DNA from: Adiantum capillus-veneris
Lineage: Eukaryota > Streptophyta > Polypodiopsida > Polypodiales > Pteridaceae
Direction: 5' to 3'
DNA: 64,000 nt
Assembly (NCBI GenBank): GCA_014529385.2
Contig: CM043968.1
Span: forward strand, 21,815,484 to 21,879,483
The notes below the pieces were generated by a model, which was not told the origin of the DNA, did not search any database, and worked only from the letters and a program-made list of their open reading frames with translations. Position 1 is the stretch's first letter. The number at the start of each line of letters is the position of its first letter. This document shows positions 34,325 through 46,639 of this stretch, in pieces. The translations under genes were made by a program, and so were the position numbers.

Positions 34325-35524
34325 TTAAAATGGATTTTGGTTTGAGCCTATGCTTCCCACAACCCATTTATAATGCATGGTCAGTGGATAAGTAGGATGT
34401 ACTCCATTAAGATGCCAAACATTTGAATGCATTTGGCATGCCACAGAAGACTCCACAAACTCAACCACATCCTTATACATACCTTTCCACCAATACCTTT
34501 CTTTTAATTTGGAAAATGTTGCCCATACACCTTGATGTCGTGCCCATAAACTTTCATGGAACTCCTTGATGATTTTTTGTTGGAGTAACCTGATCACATA
34601 CTACTTGCAATGGTGTTCCATCTCTTTGTTTAGGATGCTTCCATAAGTAGCCATCCCTCAAGAAGTATCCATATGATTTTCTTCTTATCCTCTTAATCTC
34701 TTGCTTATTCCAATCATCCTTCTTCAGCCAAGTAAAGTAGTGACATATAAAGATCCATACACCCTCCTATAGCTCCTCTCAAAAGGACTCAAGTGAAGAT
34801 ACAAAGCATGCATGATTACTCTTTGCATGATCAATAGTGTAAAACTTTGTGCCTGCATCATCTCTCAACAATCATGTCCTTTTCATCCTCATATCTTGCT
34901 CTAGATAGCATATATACCATTGGGTTGTCCTTCCCTACGATATGCTTGAACTCAAGATTCAAGGACTCTATGTAGGCTATCCACAACAACATAGCAATGT
35001 CAAGGGTTGAACAATTTTTTATCATTCCAAGAGCAAAACAATCACTTTCTACAACCACTGTTGCCCCCCATCAAGTACTCCTTCTCACATATCAATGTTG
35101 TAACCACCCCCCATGGTTCCCTTTTTACTTGTGCATAATCTCATTGGCGAGAACTCCAAATCTTATCTCCAAATTTCACCACATACCTTTTTCCTTGATC
35201 ATCATATTTCAATACCACCCATCCTATCCCTGTAGGACATGTGTCCAGTGTCATGATGACATGTCTCTCACATGCATAGTCTACCTTTCTCAAGGTTGGT
35301 GATAAAAGAAGTAGATTTTTTAGCTTTCTCATGGCTTTCATATGCTCTTTTTTCCATTGAAAGTTTTCATTCTTTCTCAACAACCTATAAAGAGGATCTG
35401 CTACATGTGCATGATGTGGTATCCAAATAAGATAGAAGACACAAGCACCAAGAAATATTTGAACTTCAGTCCGAGTTGTACATGTTTCTTTCATGTTTTT
35501 GATTGGATCCATCTTTTTGGACAA
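34325..35524 (-). pseudogene. gypsy RT-RNase H and integrase zinc finger remnant
   Basis: Minus strand, in order: 35141-35524 has the RT connection/RNase H start (EVQIFLGACVFYLIWIPHHA, VADPLYRLLRKNENFQW, then VIMTLDTCPTGIGWVV); 34858-35058 gives the end of RNase H (FALGMIKN, EFKHIVGKDNPMVYMLSR); 34325-34597 gives the integrase N-terminal HHCC region (EFHESLWARHQGVWATFSKLKERYWW, CQMHSN), split here for length. Frames are short and out of register. It is not contiguous with the protease at 30200-31450, which lies on the wrong side to be the same element. Confidence 0.72.
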
Positions 35525-36068
35525 GGCCTTCTATATGCATGATCAAAATCCCAATACTAGAGGGGGTGAAGCTGCATTACCAAACCTCCTACCCGTGATT
35601 GATCAACAATTGGATGAGCAAGTTTCACAAGGGATATGGAAGTATATAGTGATAAATAATGTTGCATGGGATTTTTTGCTATCCTATGATGTAGGGGATA
35701 TTGAGCTAGCTTTTGATTCAGGAGTAAACAATTATATGCATGGTTTGGGGAAATTAATTGATATGACATTTGATCCGGGTGGAGATGGATATGTTGGTGG
35801 TTTGAAGTGGTTGACCTATATACCATATGTTCCACATGGGGTTCATGATGGTTTATGGGATCATTTATGCTTATGCTCAATTGCTAGGAGATTCTTGTGT
35901 TTTCCCTATGATCTTGGAGGAGGGTATATTCTAATAAGGCCACATGTTGCAGAATTATTCAAAGCATGCTCACAGTGGGCTAGTGCTTATATGTTTACAA
36001 GTTTTTGCTTGGAGTTTGGCATAATATTTGGCACATACCGGAGGATGTGCAAGTTTAGAAGGGGTGGA
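35493..36068 (+). CDS. unrecognised ORF ending at the PPT of element E
   Basis: The plus-strand frame stays open from 35493 through the PPT into the LTR (to 36146, 217 aa). From about 35556 it reads as a plausible protein: VIDQQLDEQVSQGIWKY, a WDFLL motif, MTFDPGGDGYVGGLKW, FPYDLGGGYILIRPHV, then a hydrophobic Cys-containing stretch. No catalytic motif or known fold recognised. Sequence left of 35556 belongs to the gypsy remnant, so the N-terminus is not real. It may be the last ORF of element E or a captured host fragment. Confidence 0.4.
36054..36068 (+). other. polypurine tract of element E
   Basis: TTAGAAGGGGTGGA immediately before the TGTCGTGCC start of the right LTR; it fixes the plus orientation of E. 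Confidence 0.65.
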
Positions 36069-37488
36069 TGTCGTGCCGCTTTGCGGGCACATGGTGAAAG
36101 ATGTAAGTTTGCATACGTATTTGAGGTTCTGGAAACTTATGAATAATGTTAACAACTATTATGTCAGCAAGAGGTTGGAGATGTATTCTTTATGTGGTTT
36201 TCTAGACCAAGAGGGATACAGATAGAACCAGACAGGGTGGTAAAGTGAAAAATGTCTGAGGTGCTAGTTCTTGGTTTAGATATGTAGAGCTTGAAGTGAT
36301 GAAGGAGCAGGTCCAGACGACTCATCAAACGGAGTCACGATGTGCAAGATATGGGGCTTTGAAGTTGAAAGTGATTACAGATCCAAGATGAATAGTCCAA
36401 ATGATGCCGGGGATTTTGAGCCAATTTGGAGCTATGGGTGTGTAGTGCTTGATTTACGGATTGGCAATCAAAGATTTGGATGCCAAGTTATCAGCAATTG
36501 AAGTTCTGTTGGGGGCCAGGTTTGTCCCGGGTTAGCCGCCTCGGTAGATGTGCCATCTAATGTCTTTGGAGCTTCTTCAGGGACTCTATGCATTCTATGT
36601 GGTGTATGGTGCACACAAAAAGTGGCAGCATCTCAAACGGAGTCCGAACCGAGAGGATGCTAATTGTTAAAGTTGATGACGATTACCAAAGAGGTGAGGC
36701 CAGATGATTTTACCAATTTTTGGTGGTATTGGTTGACAATCCCAATGAGATCATAATGGAGTGGTGCTTGCATGGACCAAAGGAACGGATGGGGTCTACA
36801 AGCAAGGTTTCATAGGACGGCAAGAGGAGCCATGTGCAATGTTTCACAAGAAAAGAAAAGAGGGCCCAAAATGGGGGGTTTTTAAGGTCTTATGGGTTTT
36901 ATTTTTAAGCTTAAAAAGATGGCCATCTCTCGCGCTTCCACGTGTTAGTAAATTAACCCACATACAGGCGCATTGCTAAGTTGTGGGGATATATGTAGGA
37001 TCATGGCATAAGGCTTAAACAACAAGGAAGGAGAGGGAGAGATCCCGCCATGGCGTCCGAGCTATGGTGGCACTTTCAGCAGTGGTTGCGACCGTTGGTA
37101 GCACCTCTGGGCATTTCCACTGTCATGGTGGTGGGTGTTTCGCCGTTGACAGCACCGCTAGTGTGTACAGGTGATGACATGGCACTCGCTAACAGGGGGG
37201 TTTGTTTCTCGCATGCCCTTAAGGGCCAACTCTTTTGACTGTACAAAGGTAATTTCCCACCTAGTGGCACTGGTGCTACTGCCTGCCTGGCAAGGGGTGC
37301 CTCCCATGAGCCGTGGTGCTTAAGGCAAGCTAAGAATAACATCTAAAAAGGGGGCATTTTTCTTGGCATGAGGAGAGGGTGTGTTTTTTTTGGGAAGTGG
37401 AACGATTCCAAGAAGAGAAGCAAGAGGAGAGAGTAAGGAGTCAGGGAAAGAAGAAGGAGAGATAGAGCATGGGGAAGAAGAAGGGCTC

Positions 37489-37567
<79 letters not shown>

Positions 37568-39058
37568 CACCACTGGTCCGAAGGGGGGGGGGGGGGGGGG
37601 CACATACATCCACACTGCCGACACCATTGGGAAACTCAAGAGTAGGTGAAAGAGAAGGGGGAAAGGGGAAACAACAACAAAATTGGGCAATAGTGGCCTG
37701 ATTACACTTCAAGAAGCATGTACAAAGCTTGCAATGTCATCACAATGGCCATTTTCAAGAGAAATTACAAAGGAGGTTGACAGGCACCCTCCTCTGCCAA
37801 GAAATTCCACTATGTAGGCTTCAAATGGCGCAAAAAAACCCCTAGTTTGATTAAAATTTGACTTTTATAGTGGGGGGCCTTCAACTTTGGAAACTTCTCT
37901 CTAATTTGCCCATCTGGCACCTTAATTTGGCATTTTTTGGAAGGGGGAAGCCACCTTGCTTCCATTTGCTCTCTAGCTGCTCTCTTTGGTTTGTGCTTGA
38001 GGGGGGGTGAACTAGCAATGTCACTAGTGCCCCTTGGCATTTTTTATTTTCACTTTTTATTCACTTATTTTTTTCCTAACCTTACCTCCTTTTACCCTTG
38101 AATTTTCCCAATCTACCCATCTTGGTCGGCTCTTAACTGCCCCTTGGGCTTGGATCCTTTCAATTCTTTCTCTTTCTTTCTTGCCTCTCGACTGCCCTCA
38201 AACTTGTGAGTCAATAGCTACAAAGATACATGCAAGAACTAAAAATTCTTTGTATCAATTGCTTGTTTTGTGATTATATTTGTTGAGGGATGAAAGCTAA
38301 AAGAGTTTGTATAGATGCAAATTTACATAAAGAACCTAATACAACCTTATAACCATTTTTTTGAGTAATTTAGATGGGTCAAAATTTGACGAGTAGCTAG
38401 AGTGTAGGCTGAACGGGCACATCGTTTGGAAGTCAAACTAAGACACATTGAGGGTACATCTAGTTATCAATAGAAATGGTTCCTTAATATGTTGTCAATC
38501 ACTATGCTACATGGTCTTTGACTAGTTTTACTCAGCTAGATCATGTGAGACCTAAATTTTATATGTAAGATAGTGGTATGATAGTTTTTTGCATTGATTG
38601 TTGTATAAGAGTAGACAGGGGGATTATATTCCCTATTATGAGTCGTATATAGGGGTTTTATCAAAGTTGTCTTCTTACAAGTGGCATTCTGTTTTGTATA
38701 TAGAGCGAATCCCCTGGGGTCTGAATGGAGGATTTCAAATCAACAGGCATATTGATGTCAGCGTATTTAATCGATTCGTATCAAGTGTTCCAGATATCTG
38801 ATTATTGGAAGCATCTTCTGATTGCCAGTCTAAATTAATTGTTAATATCTGTTCTAAGTTGGATTTTATCCATTAACTCTGTTCCATTCTATGATATTCT
38901 CCCGCAATTCTCTCTAAGCATATCTATATCGTCTTATTAACACTAGATTGGCCTTAACCGCACTGTTTTTCCTTGGTTTGCACCTAGACTGCTTCTTCAT
39001 CTACAGCGAGAATCCCGATGCTTTCTTGATTGACCCTATAGTGACCCACAGTCTGACA
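36069..39058 (+). repeat. right LTR of element E (2990 bp, with an insertion)
   Basis: Homologous to 26418-28496 at both ends and in the microsatellite area. About 0.9-1.0 kb between roughly 37690 and 38700 has no counterpart in the left LTR, so it is a later insertion or is lost from the left copy; no coding is seen in it. Confidence 0.75.
37492..37600. repeat. compound microsatellite: CT, CA and G18
   Basis: About 44 bp of CT, then about 30 bp of CA, a short gap and a run of 18 G at 37583-37600. Confidence 0.97.
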
Positions 39059-40300
39059 CCACACACTCTAGGTCTCTCTAGGTCTCTTAAGCTCTTTCTC
39101 ACTTGTGAAAGTGAAAATGAGCTAATAAGTGGCCCAAATAAACTTATATCGGGGTTTCCCAAACCACTTGTTACCAAACTTGACATGTACTTCTATCTTG
39201 TTGCGAAATGTACTCTAGGCTCAAAAATTTGCTCATTTGAACTCCATTTGCTCTGTTTTTGAAAAATTTGTCATTTTGTCCAAAAACTGGTCAAACTGGC
39301 TTTATGCAACTTTTCTCATACTTGCACCCCATCTTTACCATAAGTTGTCGTTCACTTACTGATCACTCCCATATTTTTCTTTTGTCACCATGTCGCTAAT
39401 TCACCTATTTTTTTCATTTTAAAAAAAAAGAAAAAGATAACTTGACCTAAAAAATACCAGAACTCAAGATATAGATAATAGCATAATAAACCACTATATA
39501 CATCTATACGTAGTATTTTTTGTTGGATTGCTCCATTTTCTCTTTTTTGTTTAAAGCATGAAAACTGCAATTTTTACATATATACACACACCTAGAGGCT
39601 CATCTTTGGTGTTTGTCCTCTGTCTCCTCTTGTAACACATTAACTAAGAGCATATATACTCAAATTTACCAAAATTATCGCCATCAAACACAAAAAATTC
39701 ACAAAGTCATGAAAAACAGTGCCCTTTTTAACACTTGGATCCGCATTGAGAATGTGTCTCCCCTTCCTAGTCGAAGTCCTCCTAGACGACGGTGTATCGC
39801 TCGAGGGTATGTGCTCTTTGTGGGAATTAAGAAGGTGCTAATGTAGGCCATGTCATGCGGCCCTAAAAGCATACTCAAGCAATGCATGGGAAAATTAATG
39901 CAATGGATAAGCATGATGCTTATTGGCATTCGATGTGAAGCTTCTTGTGAAAGTAACCCTGGTGAGAGAAATGAGACAATAAGCTCTCTAGTATGTTTTC
40001 TCTTTCTTTGATAGAAAATGGAGCTTGTGAAACCATGTGGCTGTTCATCAGCTCTATAGCTGTGGCTGTTTTCCGTTTATGTATCCAAATCTGAATTGTG
40101 GATATGGTTGGACTGGAACATGCTTTTGGTTGTCTGCTGAAGGCGTGTACCTTAGAGAGGTCCTTAGGTTGTTGTTTTGGAATCCATATTTCTGATATAT
40201 GAAATAAAGAGTATGGAAAATGGTAAGAAAATTTTAGTAATGGTGAGTCAATGTAAATAGAATACATAGACAAATAATGCACACTTAGGTAGAAATGTTT
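39059..40300. repeat. conserved flank of array P3, right part, after element E
   Basis: Homologous to about 62330-63660: AACTCCATTTGC, ACTGATCACTCCCATATTTT-like, ATATACACACACCTAG, GTCCTCCTAGACGACGG-like and CTTATTGGCATTCGA landmarks occur in the same order. It continues the sequence interrupted at 26417. Non-coding as far as visible. Confidence 0.68.
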
Positions 40301-40570
40301 AAATAATTACCAAAATATTTATGAAAACTCCTTATATTTAGACCCTGTATACAATGAAATATTTACAAAAAATGGACCATAATATATATATATTTTTTAT
40401 TTTATTTTTACTTTTTTGGTTCTTTTAAGGAGATATGGGAAAAATTTCCTAACTCACACACGCCTATGTACAATGAAAAGGTAGGGATAGCTATACTATT
40501 TAGGTGATTTTGGTTGGGTGAGGTAGCTTACTATGGTAATTCGGATAGCCAAAAAACGGCTATGAACATG
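40301..40570. other. AT-rich spacer
   Basis: No gene or repeat recognised; A/T runs around 40385-40420. Confidence 0.35.
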
Positions 40571-40774
40571 AAGCTCTTTTCGTAGATATGTTACTTGGTA
40601 TGGTTTTGTCTGCTAGAATTTTTTTGGGGGGGGGGATTTGAATTTAAAGAAACGAGCCATTTTTCCTGTTTGAATTCAAAAGTTGTCCTTTGATTGCTTT
40701 CTTAATACTAGAGGTTTGATACCCTTAAATTACCAGATAAAGAGGCCCTCTTAGAGCCCTTTCTCTTCCTAATG
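40571..40774. repeat. half copy of the foldback element at 7471-7934
   Basis: Matches the right half of that element, including CTGTTTGAATTCAAAA, TTTGATTGCT and the terminal TCTCTTCCTAATG. The left end is missing. Confidence 0.65.
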
Positions 40775-40919
40775 TGTGGATTGACAAAATCACTCTGGTT
40801 AAATTACTTAAAATTTTCAAAATAGAAACCCCCTATTATTAAAATTACATGATACATTAACATGATTGTATATTTAACTCCTCAAGGGACCACTTGATTT
40901 TTGCAGTGACTATTGCTTC

Positions 40920-41935
40920 CTCCTTGAATTTGGAAGTGGATTTGTTGTTGTCGTATGGATACTATATTCCACGTTGGGAAACAACCAAGAAGAGAATTAT
41001 ACTTGTTTCTTTGCTTGTTCCAAGTAAGTAAAAAGTAGAAAAAATTGATGTTTACCTCAATCCCCTAATCAAGGAGCTAGAGGAGTTATGGGAGGGCATC
41101 TCCATTGTGGATGCATCACTTCCTAAGGAGAGGAGAGAAGCCATTGTGATGAGGGATTTCCTTTTGTGGACATTTCATGAATCTTATGGCCTTGGAGAGA
41201 CTTTTGGTATGTTGGGTTCATTCTTCTTGGTCTTTATTATTTGAAGCGTAAGGATATGAGTGAACATTTGTCCACAACTGGACAATGTTTGTCCTACTTG
41301 CATGCCATCATTGGATGGTGCAATGATCATATGCATCATGCAAAGTAGTTTGTCCAAGAAACCATTGTCTCCTACTTCAAAGTCATATAAAATACAAGGC
41401 TCCCACAAATGGAAAGACTCCTCTAGAGTGCACAATGAGAGATTGGGCAAGCATTTGGCAAGAACACTACAGTAGTGATCCACCCCCATCTACTCCAGAA
41501 GATGTGTCAAGATACTCCATGCTTTTAAGAATTCCATATTTGAAGCACTTAAAAGTCAATACCTGTTGGATCCCTCACACATATTCAAGAATGTTTCTCA
41601 CACCCTTTGGTACCACATTATGAGCAAGAGGGACTGATTGGGGACAAGAGAATATTTGAGAGCCTTGAAACATCTCCTCACATGAGGCACTCCACGTCAA
41701 GGCCCCAATGGAAAGATTGTGCTTGCTATGGATTCTAAGTAAAGTAGAGATTGATCAAGTGAAGGGATCCACTACCTCTATTTCTCCACCAACAAGATAC
41801 ATGACATCACTAAAGAGAGCGTTTAAAAAGGAAAAGAAAGGTAGAAGATTTCAAATGTCTGTGTTGAAGTCTCATTATTGGCACAATGTGTTACAAGTAT
41901 TTATTCAATATTTGTTTTGTTTTTCATTTAGTTAA
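40920..41935 (+). pseudogene. CACTA (En/Spm) transposase fragment, Transposase_21 middle part
   Basis: Plus-strand frames carry landmarks of the TNP2-type transposase in order: YYIPRWETTKKR, LVSLLVPSK, DVYLNPLIKELEELWEGI, a short RDFLLWTFH segment, then after breaks RIPYLKHLKVN (family: LPYWKHLKLRH), a degenerate FGTTL region, a truncated tail and LKSHYWH (family: LKSHDCH). It begins abruptly near 40900 and ends at 41935. Many stops. This is the middle section that the neighbouring minus-strand CACTA element lacks, but the two overlap at YxIPxWxTTKK, so they are different copies. Confidence 0.72.
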
Positions 41936-42479
41936 GATCATGAATTTTTTGTATAAATATACAATATCTTATCTTAATCTTTTGACATTATAGTTCATTT
42001 TTCTAGTGGGTATGTTTAAGTGCGGAGACAAAAAAGTGAGGGAAACTATTTTTAAACTCGACGAGCTAGTAAGGTACATCATAACTCTATTCCATGAAAC
42101 TATTCTATGTACACTAAATCATCAGCATGCACTTAGTGTACTCTTGTTGGTTTAGATTTGCATGCTCCAAAGAAATAGAAATAGATTCCATCCTTGGAGC
42201 TCAAACGCTTGTCATGGAAATAGTGTGTGCCATTGAGAATGAATTCCGTTGATCCATGTTTTCTAAAGTCAAGTCCACCTCCTGGCTCATATGGTTGAGA
42301 AAATAGCTGCATATGTACTAATGTGTGCATGATGAATGTTCTTTCTTGAGAGGCTTTTAAAAACTCTCAAAGATTTTGTGCAACTTTGGGCCCATCACAA
42401 GGCATTCATGGCCAAATGATGGATTGTGAAAAATTAATTTGTATATATCTCAGAGTATTTGGATTCTATTGATCTCTCT
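41936..42479. other. spacer next to the CACTA terminus
   Basis: Contains a 9 bp inverted repeat (GTACACTAA ... TTAGTGTAC) at about 42109-42143 and a 65-residue minus ORF (42133-42330) that I do not recognise. Confidence 0.35.
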
Positions 42480-42763
42480 CACTACAAGGGGTTGTGTGCA
42501 CTTGTGACGTTGTTAGCGACAGAAATACATTGGGTTTTTATACTCCCCGGCGTCGCTAAGACCGTCGCTAACAACATCGATACAAGAATGTTGCTATGGA
42601 CATTGCTATAACTATCGCTATATGCGTTGCTATAGACATCGCTATATAGCAACGCCTATAGCGACGTTTCTAGAAACAGTGCAGAGCCTTATATAGCGAC
42701 GGTCATAGCGACACCCGAGAGAAAAACAAATTGGTGGTAGGGCATTCAAGCCCTGCCACCCAT
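42480..42763. repeat. CACTA terminus with subterminal repeats and hairpins
   Basis: After CACTACAAGGGG, six copies of TAGCGAC or its inverse GTCGCTA lie at about 42514, 42552, 42564, 42658, 42694 and 42706, with related TCGCTATA copies between. An 11 bp perfect inverted repeat GCGTTGCTATA lies at 42624-42655, and a GGTGGTAGGGC hairpin at 42732-42762. Such subterminal arrays are the binding sites of the TNPA-type protein in CACTA elements. Confidence 0.75.
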
Positions 42764-43499
42764 CAAACATATTAAATGTTTCAATAATTGAGTAAACCTA
42801 AATGAATCCAAGATAAGTCCAGATTCACCTTTGAAAGAAAGTGCAAGCTTAGATGTAGACCCAAAGTAGTCACCCACAAGACAATATAACCATTAACTCC
42901 ATCATCCATAGTATTGTTTGGAGAATAAAGATACAAAACTGACAAAAGTAAATTGATGAAAGTAAATCAATGACAATTGTACACATCATAGGAAAAATCA
43001 CTTGATTGTTAAACTTTGCGAATGTAATAGTTACAACACCATTGTCATTATTGAAAAAATATACATGGTTTTCAAAAAGAACTATAAACGTCATCTCATG
43101 ATACATATGCTATGACAAAAAGAAACTAATGCTATCTAGCTACGGCTAGACTGACGTCGTCTAATAAGACGTCTCATCACGTCCAAGCAGCGTATCTGTC
43201 AAATTCTACAAAAAGAAACAATAAGACAGCTTTCTCTAAGTATAAACATATAATTTATAAAACAATACAACAAATAGAAAAGACTAAATCCTAATACTAA
43301 CCATGCCATCGCAAGAACTCAGAATGTCCATCAGGACATTTAAGCCCTTCCTGCCTGCGTACTCACGCTCGTACGGTGTGGGGTCACGTCCTGTCATTGA
43401 CCACTGTCAAAACATACAAAGAATCCATTATGTTAGAATTTAAAAACCCCTAAACCCTAAACTATCAAACCTAAAGAGCAATGCAAAAACAATTACAAA

Positions 43500-44466
43500 A
43501 TCGGCCTCAAATGATGCCCACCCGTCGCTCCCCAAGTGGTGCGAGCTCCCTGCCTCTACTCACGCTCTGGCTGCCTCCTTCTGTTGCTTCCACTTGTCAA
43601 GATTCTCGCGTGCTGCTTTCTTCCCATTCTTCCAATCTTCTTTGGCCAGCCAATCTGATCTGTTCCACCCCTGCTTAATTGCTTTTTACACTTCGGAATG
43701 CTTGTGCTTGCAGTATTCGCCCATTCGAACCTGCATCAGGTCTTCATTGAAGCGGTCATCCCGTGTTGAAATTGGAAACTCGTCATGTAGCATGTTGATG
43801 ACTCTGTCTTTTAATTCACTTGGTACTTCACTCTAGGTGTTTAGTATGTAGTGTCTAAACACCTGAAAGCAAATACCGCGCATGCGCGAGATCACCTTCT
43901 TGCCTTCATCATCCAAGATGATGCCGCCATTGAAGTGGACGGAGTAAGGCAATCCCTCTTGCCGGTGATGCATGAACTTGGGTGTCCCGGTAGGGGTCTC
44001 TAGAGGTGAGTCGAGGGGGGTACGGACGTCAGGTGTCTCCACTGGAGTCTGGGCCTCGAAGCGAGGAGTGTCGACTAGAGTGACTCCTGGAGGAGTAGCT
44101 AGTGGTTTTTAGCCACTAGGGGCTATTGTCAGTCGCACAAAATCTCGTGTAGATGGCGATGACATGGTTGGTGTGGAGGCACGCAAAGAAGGGGAGGGTA
44201 AATAGCCTCGTCAAACATGAGGCGATGTCGAGGCATCGGTGGCGGCATCCCCATAACAACCGCCGCCACCACTAGAGCGCCCGATGCCTAGACGAGTGTG
44301 AAGATAGTCTGATCGACATCGAAGCTTCAGAGCATGCTAAATGCTCTGAAACAGAGGGAGATGCTAAAGGAGTAGGAACGCGTGATGGTGCTCCAGAGCG
44401 ATGACGCTCCACGTACCATTGTCTCTGCTCGGGTGATAAAGAAGAAAGAAACTCCTCATCATCCAT
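43500..44466 (-). pseudogene. second CACTA protein, Transposase_24-like
   Basis: Starts MDDEEFLSSLSPEQRQWYVERH at 44466 (shown as MDDEEFLSSL + SPEQRQWYVERH), then a Ser/Pro-rich part. After a frame change: FMHHRQEGLPYSVHFNGG, RVINMLHDEFPISTRDD, YCKHKHSEV and WPAKEDWKNGKKAARENLDK, partly in neighbouring frames. The pattern of an acidic FD-type helix, a charged YK..H segment and an EDW..... KKARENR-like motif is that of the Ptta/En/Spm (Transposase_24) family, which in En/Spm binds subterminal repeats. Several stops. Confidence 0.55.
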
Positions 44467-44533
44467 ACCTGCATTAACCAGACGAACATTTAAACTTAAT
44501 ATTGAATGAATGGAGAAGAAAACATGGACAAGT

Positions 44534-44536
<3 letters not shown>

Positions 44537-44579
<43 letters not shown>
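44537..44579. repeat. (GA)n microsatellite
   Basis: About 43 bp of uninterrupted GA just upstream of the Transposase_24-like ORF start. Confidence 0.97.
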
Positions 44580-44582
<3 letters not shown>

Positions 44583-44715
44583 ACTCATAAAGGGGGAGGG
44601 ATTCCTCTGTAGAGAGATTTCGTTGAATTTCTGTAAAGTTGTAAAAGCACTGCGCTCCGGGTGCGATGGAGACTGAAGCTGCATCGCGAAGGTCTACTCA
44701 TAGAAGTTGCTTGCC

Positions 44716-44814
44716 GCACCACTAAATCTAATTGATCGGGTGAAAGAGATGCTGAGAAGCAGTAGTAGTGCTTCTTAGTGTCTCTTTCACCCGATCAACT
44801 AGATCTAGCGGTGG
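44716..44814. ncRNA. long hairpin, MIRNA- or siRNA-like
   Basis: Left arm 44716-44761 and right arm 44769-44814 are inverse complements over about 46 bp, including 18 bp of perfect pairing around GATCGGGTGAAAGAGA, with a 7-base loop. Scattered single mismatches resemble a plant miRNA foldback or a foldback transposon remnant. It lies between the two CACTA genes, outside their coding parts. I do not recognise the arm as a known miRNA. Confidence 0.5.
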
Positions 44815-45059
44815 GACGAACAGCATATATATTGAGCAAACCAACTTCGGGATTGCAGCTTCAATCTCCATCCCACTCGAAGCACAGTGCTCGTTGTCCC
44901 TGCTTGTGAGAACATACCTAGAGCATACATACCCGGATGGGACGCAAAGACCATTAAATACAATGACGTAATGACACATATAGATAGAAATGGACAAAAA
45001 TCCACGTGAATACAATATGCATTATAAAATGGAGCTAAATTGTTCAAATACAATATTTA

Positions 45060-45780
45060 TGGCTTTAAGAGGTCTCTCTCTCATCCTCACAAAGCTCAAC
45101 ATAACTTTCTATATCTATATAGAGCTCTGCGTTTAAATAGATGTCCTCCATTTCATTTTGTAGATACTCTGCATGCACCCCATAGAGAGTAGCAGCTTGA
45201 TGCTCGTTTGGCACCACCTGAGTGGCTTCTGACTGAGCATCTTCTTCGATCTCCTCCGTTAATGCCAATGTGATTGGCACATGGTAGCCTTCATACGTAT
45301 GTGCACTACAAGGGGCTACCTCTATGACGTACCACCAGTTTCATGTAGACTTTAGAGGATGAAATATCACCTGCTAGAGCCACATAACTTACATGAGAGC
45401 TTCCAGGCACACAACTTCTAAAATTGGATGCTAACTATTTACATACTTACTTGTTCACAATGCTCTGGTAGTACAAAAGTGTCTCTTAGGTTAGTCCATT
45501 TCTTAGTTGAATCCACCTCAAGAAAACCAGACTCTCCTCTACGCACAGTAGCGTTGCGACCCTCCATGATTACCTTGAATCATTGCACATCGAACAAGTC
45601 AACAAAAAATCCTCTATAATCAATCCTCAAAATCTCTTGTAGCGTGCCAAAGTAAGTGAGTTCCGCCACCACAGGATCTGGATCAGAGGACCGTCGTCGA
45701 CTAGACTATTCAAATTCTGCCATGATTCCACAATCTTGAGTAAAATGCTTTTTGTCGATCCGTTCCACCCTAAAATATCG
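45060..45780 (-). pseudogene. CACTA transposase, DUF4216 region
   Basis: Frames give VVAELTYFGTLQEILRIDY, GFFVDLFDVQ, GESGFLEVDSTKKWTNLRDT and FVLPEHCEQV, corresponding to the DUF4216 order YYG.L..I.ELDY, V.LF.C, G...V....., DPFILA.Q..QV. The tail 45065-45280 (ITLALTEEIEEDAQSE) is acidic, as at the C-terminus of these transposases. Stops break the frame at about 45720 and 45580. Confidence 0.72.
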
Positions 45781-45999
45781 ACCTTTACACCATGCTGCTG
45801 TGTATGATTTATACTACAACCAACAAAGATTATGAGTGGTCATTCAAACATCTAGAAAGTCACTAGTCGTACATTGCAAACTTACCTTGGTCACGCAACC
45901 CCGAGAGTACTCCCACTCCTCCCTCAGTCACTTCTTCACCGCATTGTTGTGTGCTTTTCAATTGGTTGTGCAACCATCTTAAGCTCATGAATGTTGGTA

Positions 46000-46638
46000 G
46001 GCTCTCCAGACCCGTCGGATAGTGCATCGGTGGTCGTCTTCCCCATCTCCACTTGATTCATGCCCTTTGTCACTCTTGCTTTGCATCCTCATATTGTGAA
46101 ACCCACTTTGGCATCACTGGATTGTGAAGCATGCAAAATTGGTTGATTTTAGACTCTAGACCTTCCATCATCTTCTTCTCAACATCGAGATTGCACATGA
46201 CAATCCCAGATATGCGCTCATCATCTATGGTTCACCATAGCATGTCCTGCGCTTTATCAAATCCTTCTAGCCCCTCTCCAATGTACACTAAGACTCTGAT
46301 ACCAGCCAACCTTCTGCCATGCTACCCTCTGTACGTGGCTTCTGACGCACATATCCCTTGAGAGTTTTCATGAAACGTTCTAAAAAGAACATCCATCTGG
46401 AATGTACTATGCCAGCTATTTGCACCTCATCAACTATGTGAACAAGAAGATGCACCTGAATGGTTAGCGTGATAGTAGGAAAGTGTTTCTCAAACATGCA
46501 CACAACCTCCGCAATGTTTAGTTTGGCGAACAGTATGGAGTCTAAGTTGATCTCCTTTTGTGAGATCCATTGCACCAACTTCGCAAGTTTGTAGATTGTG
46601 TTACGGATGTCAAGAGACAAAAATCCCTCAATGGCCAC
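46000..46638 (-). pseudogene. CACTA transposase, DUF4218 region
   Basis: 46288-46638 is open: FPTITLTIQVHLLVHIVDEV, IAGIVHSRWMFFLERFMK and TLKGYVRQKPRTEGSMAEGW. This is the DUF4218 signature (HLLVHLVDE ... G.VH.RWM...ER.MK.LK.YV.....EGSIAEGY) of CACTA TNP2 proteins. From 46287 leftward the frame changes and decays. Confidence 0.88.
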
Positions 46639-46639
46639 C

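Noticed and set aside
45305-45316. CACTACAAGGGG as a second CACTA terminus
   Set aside because: It lies within the transposase coding sequence (complement reads PCSAHTYEGYHVP) and is in the same orientation as the real terminus at 42480.
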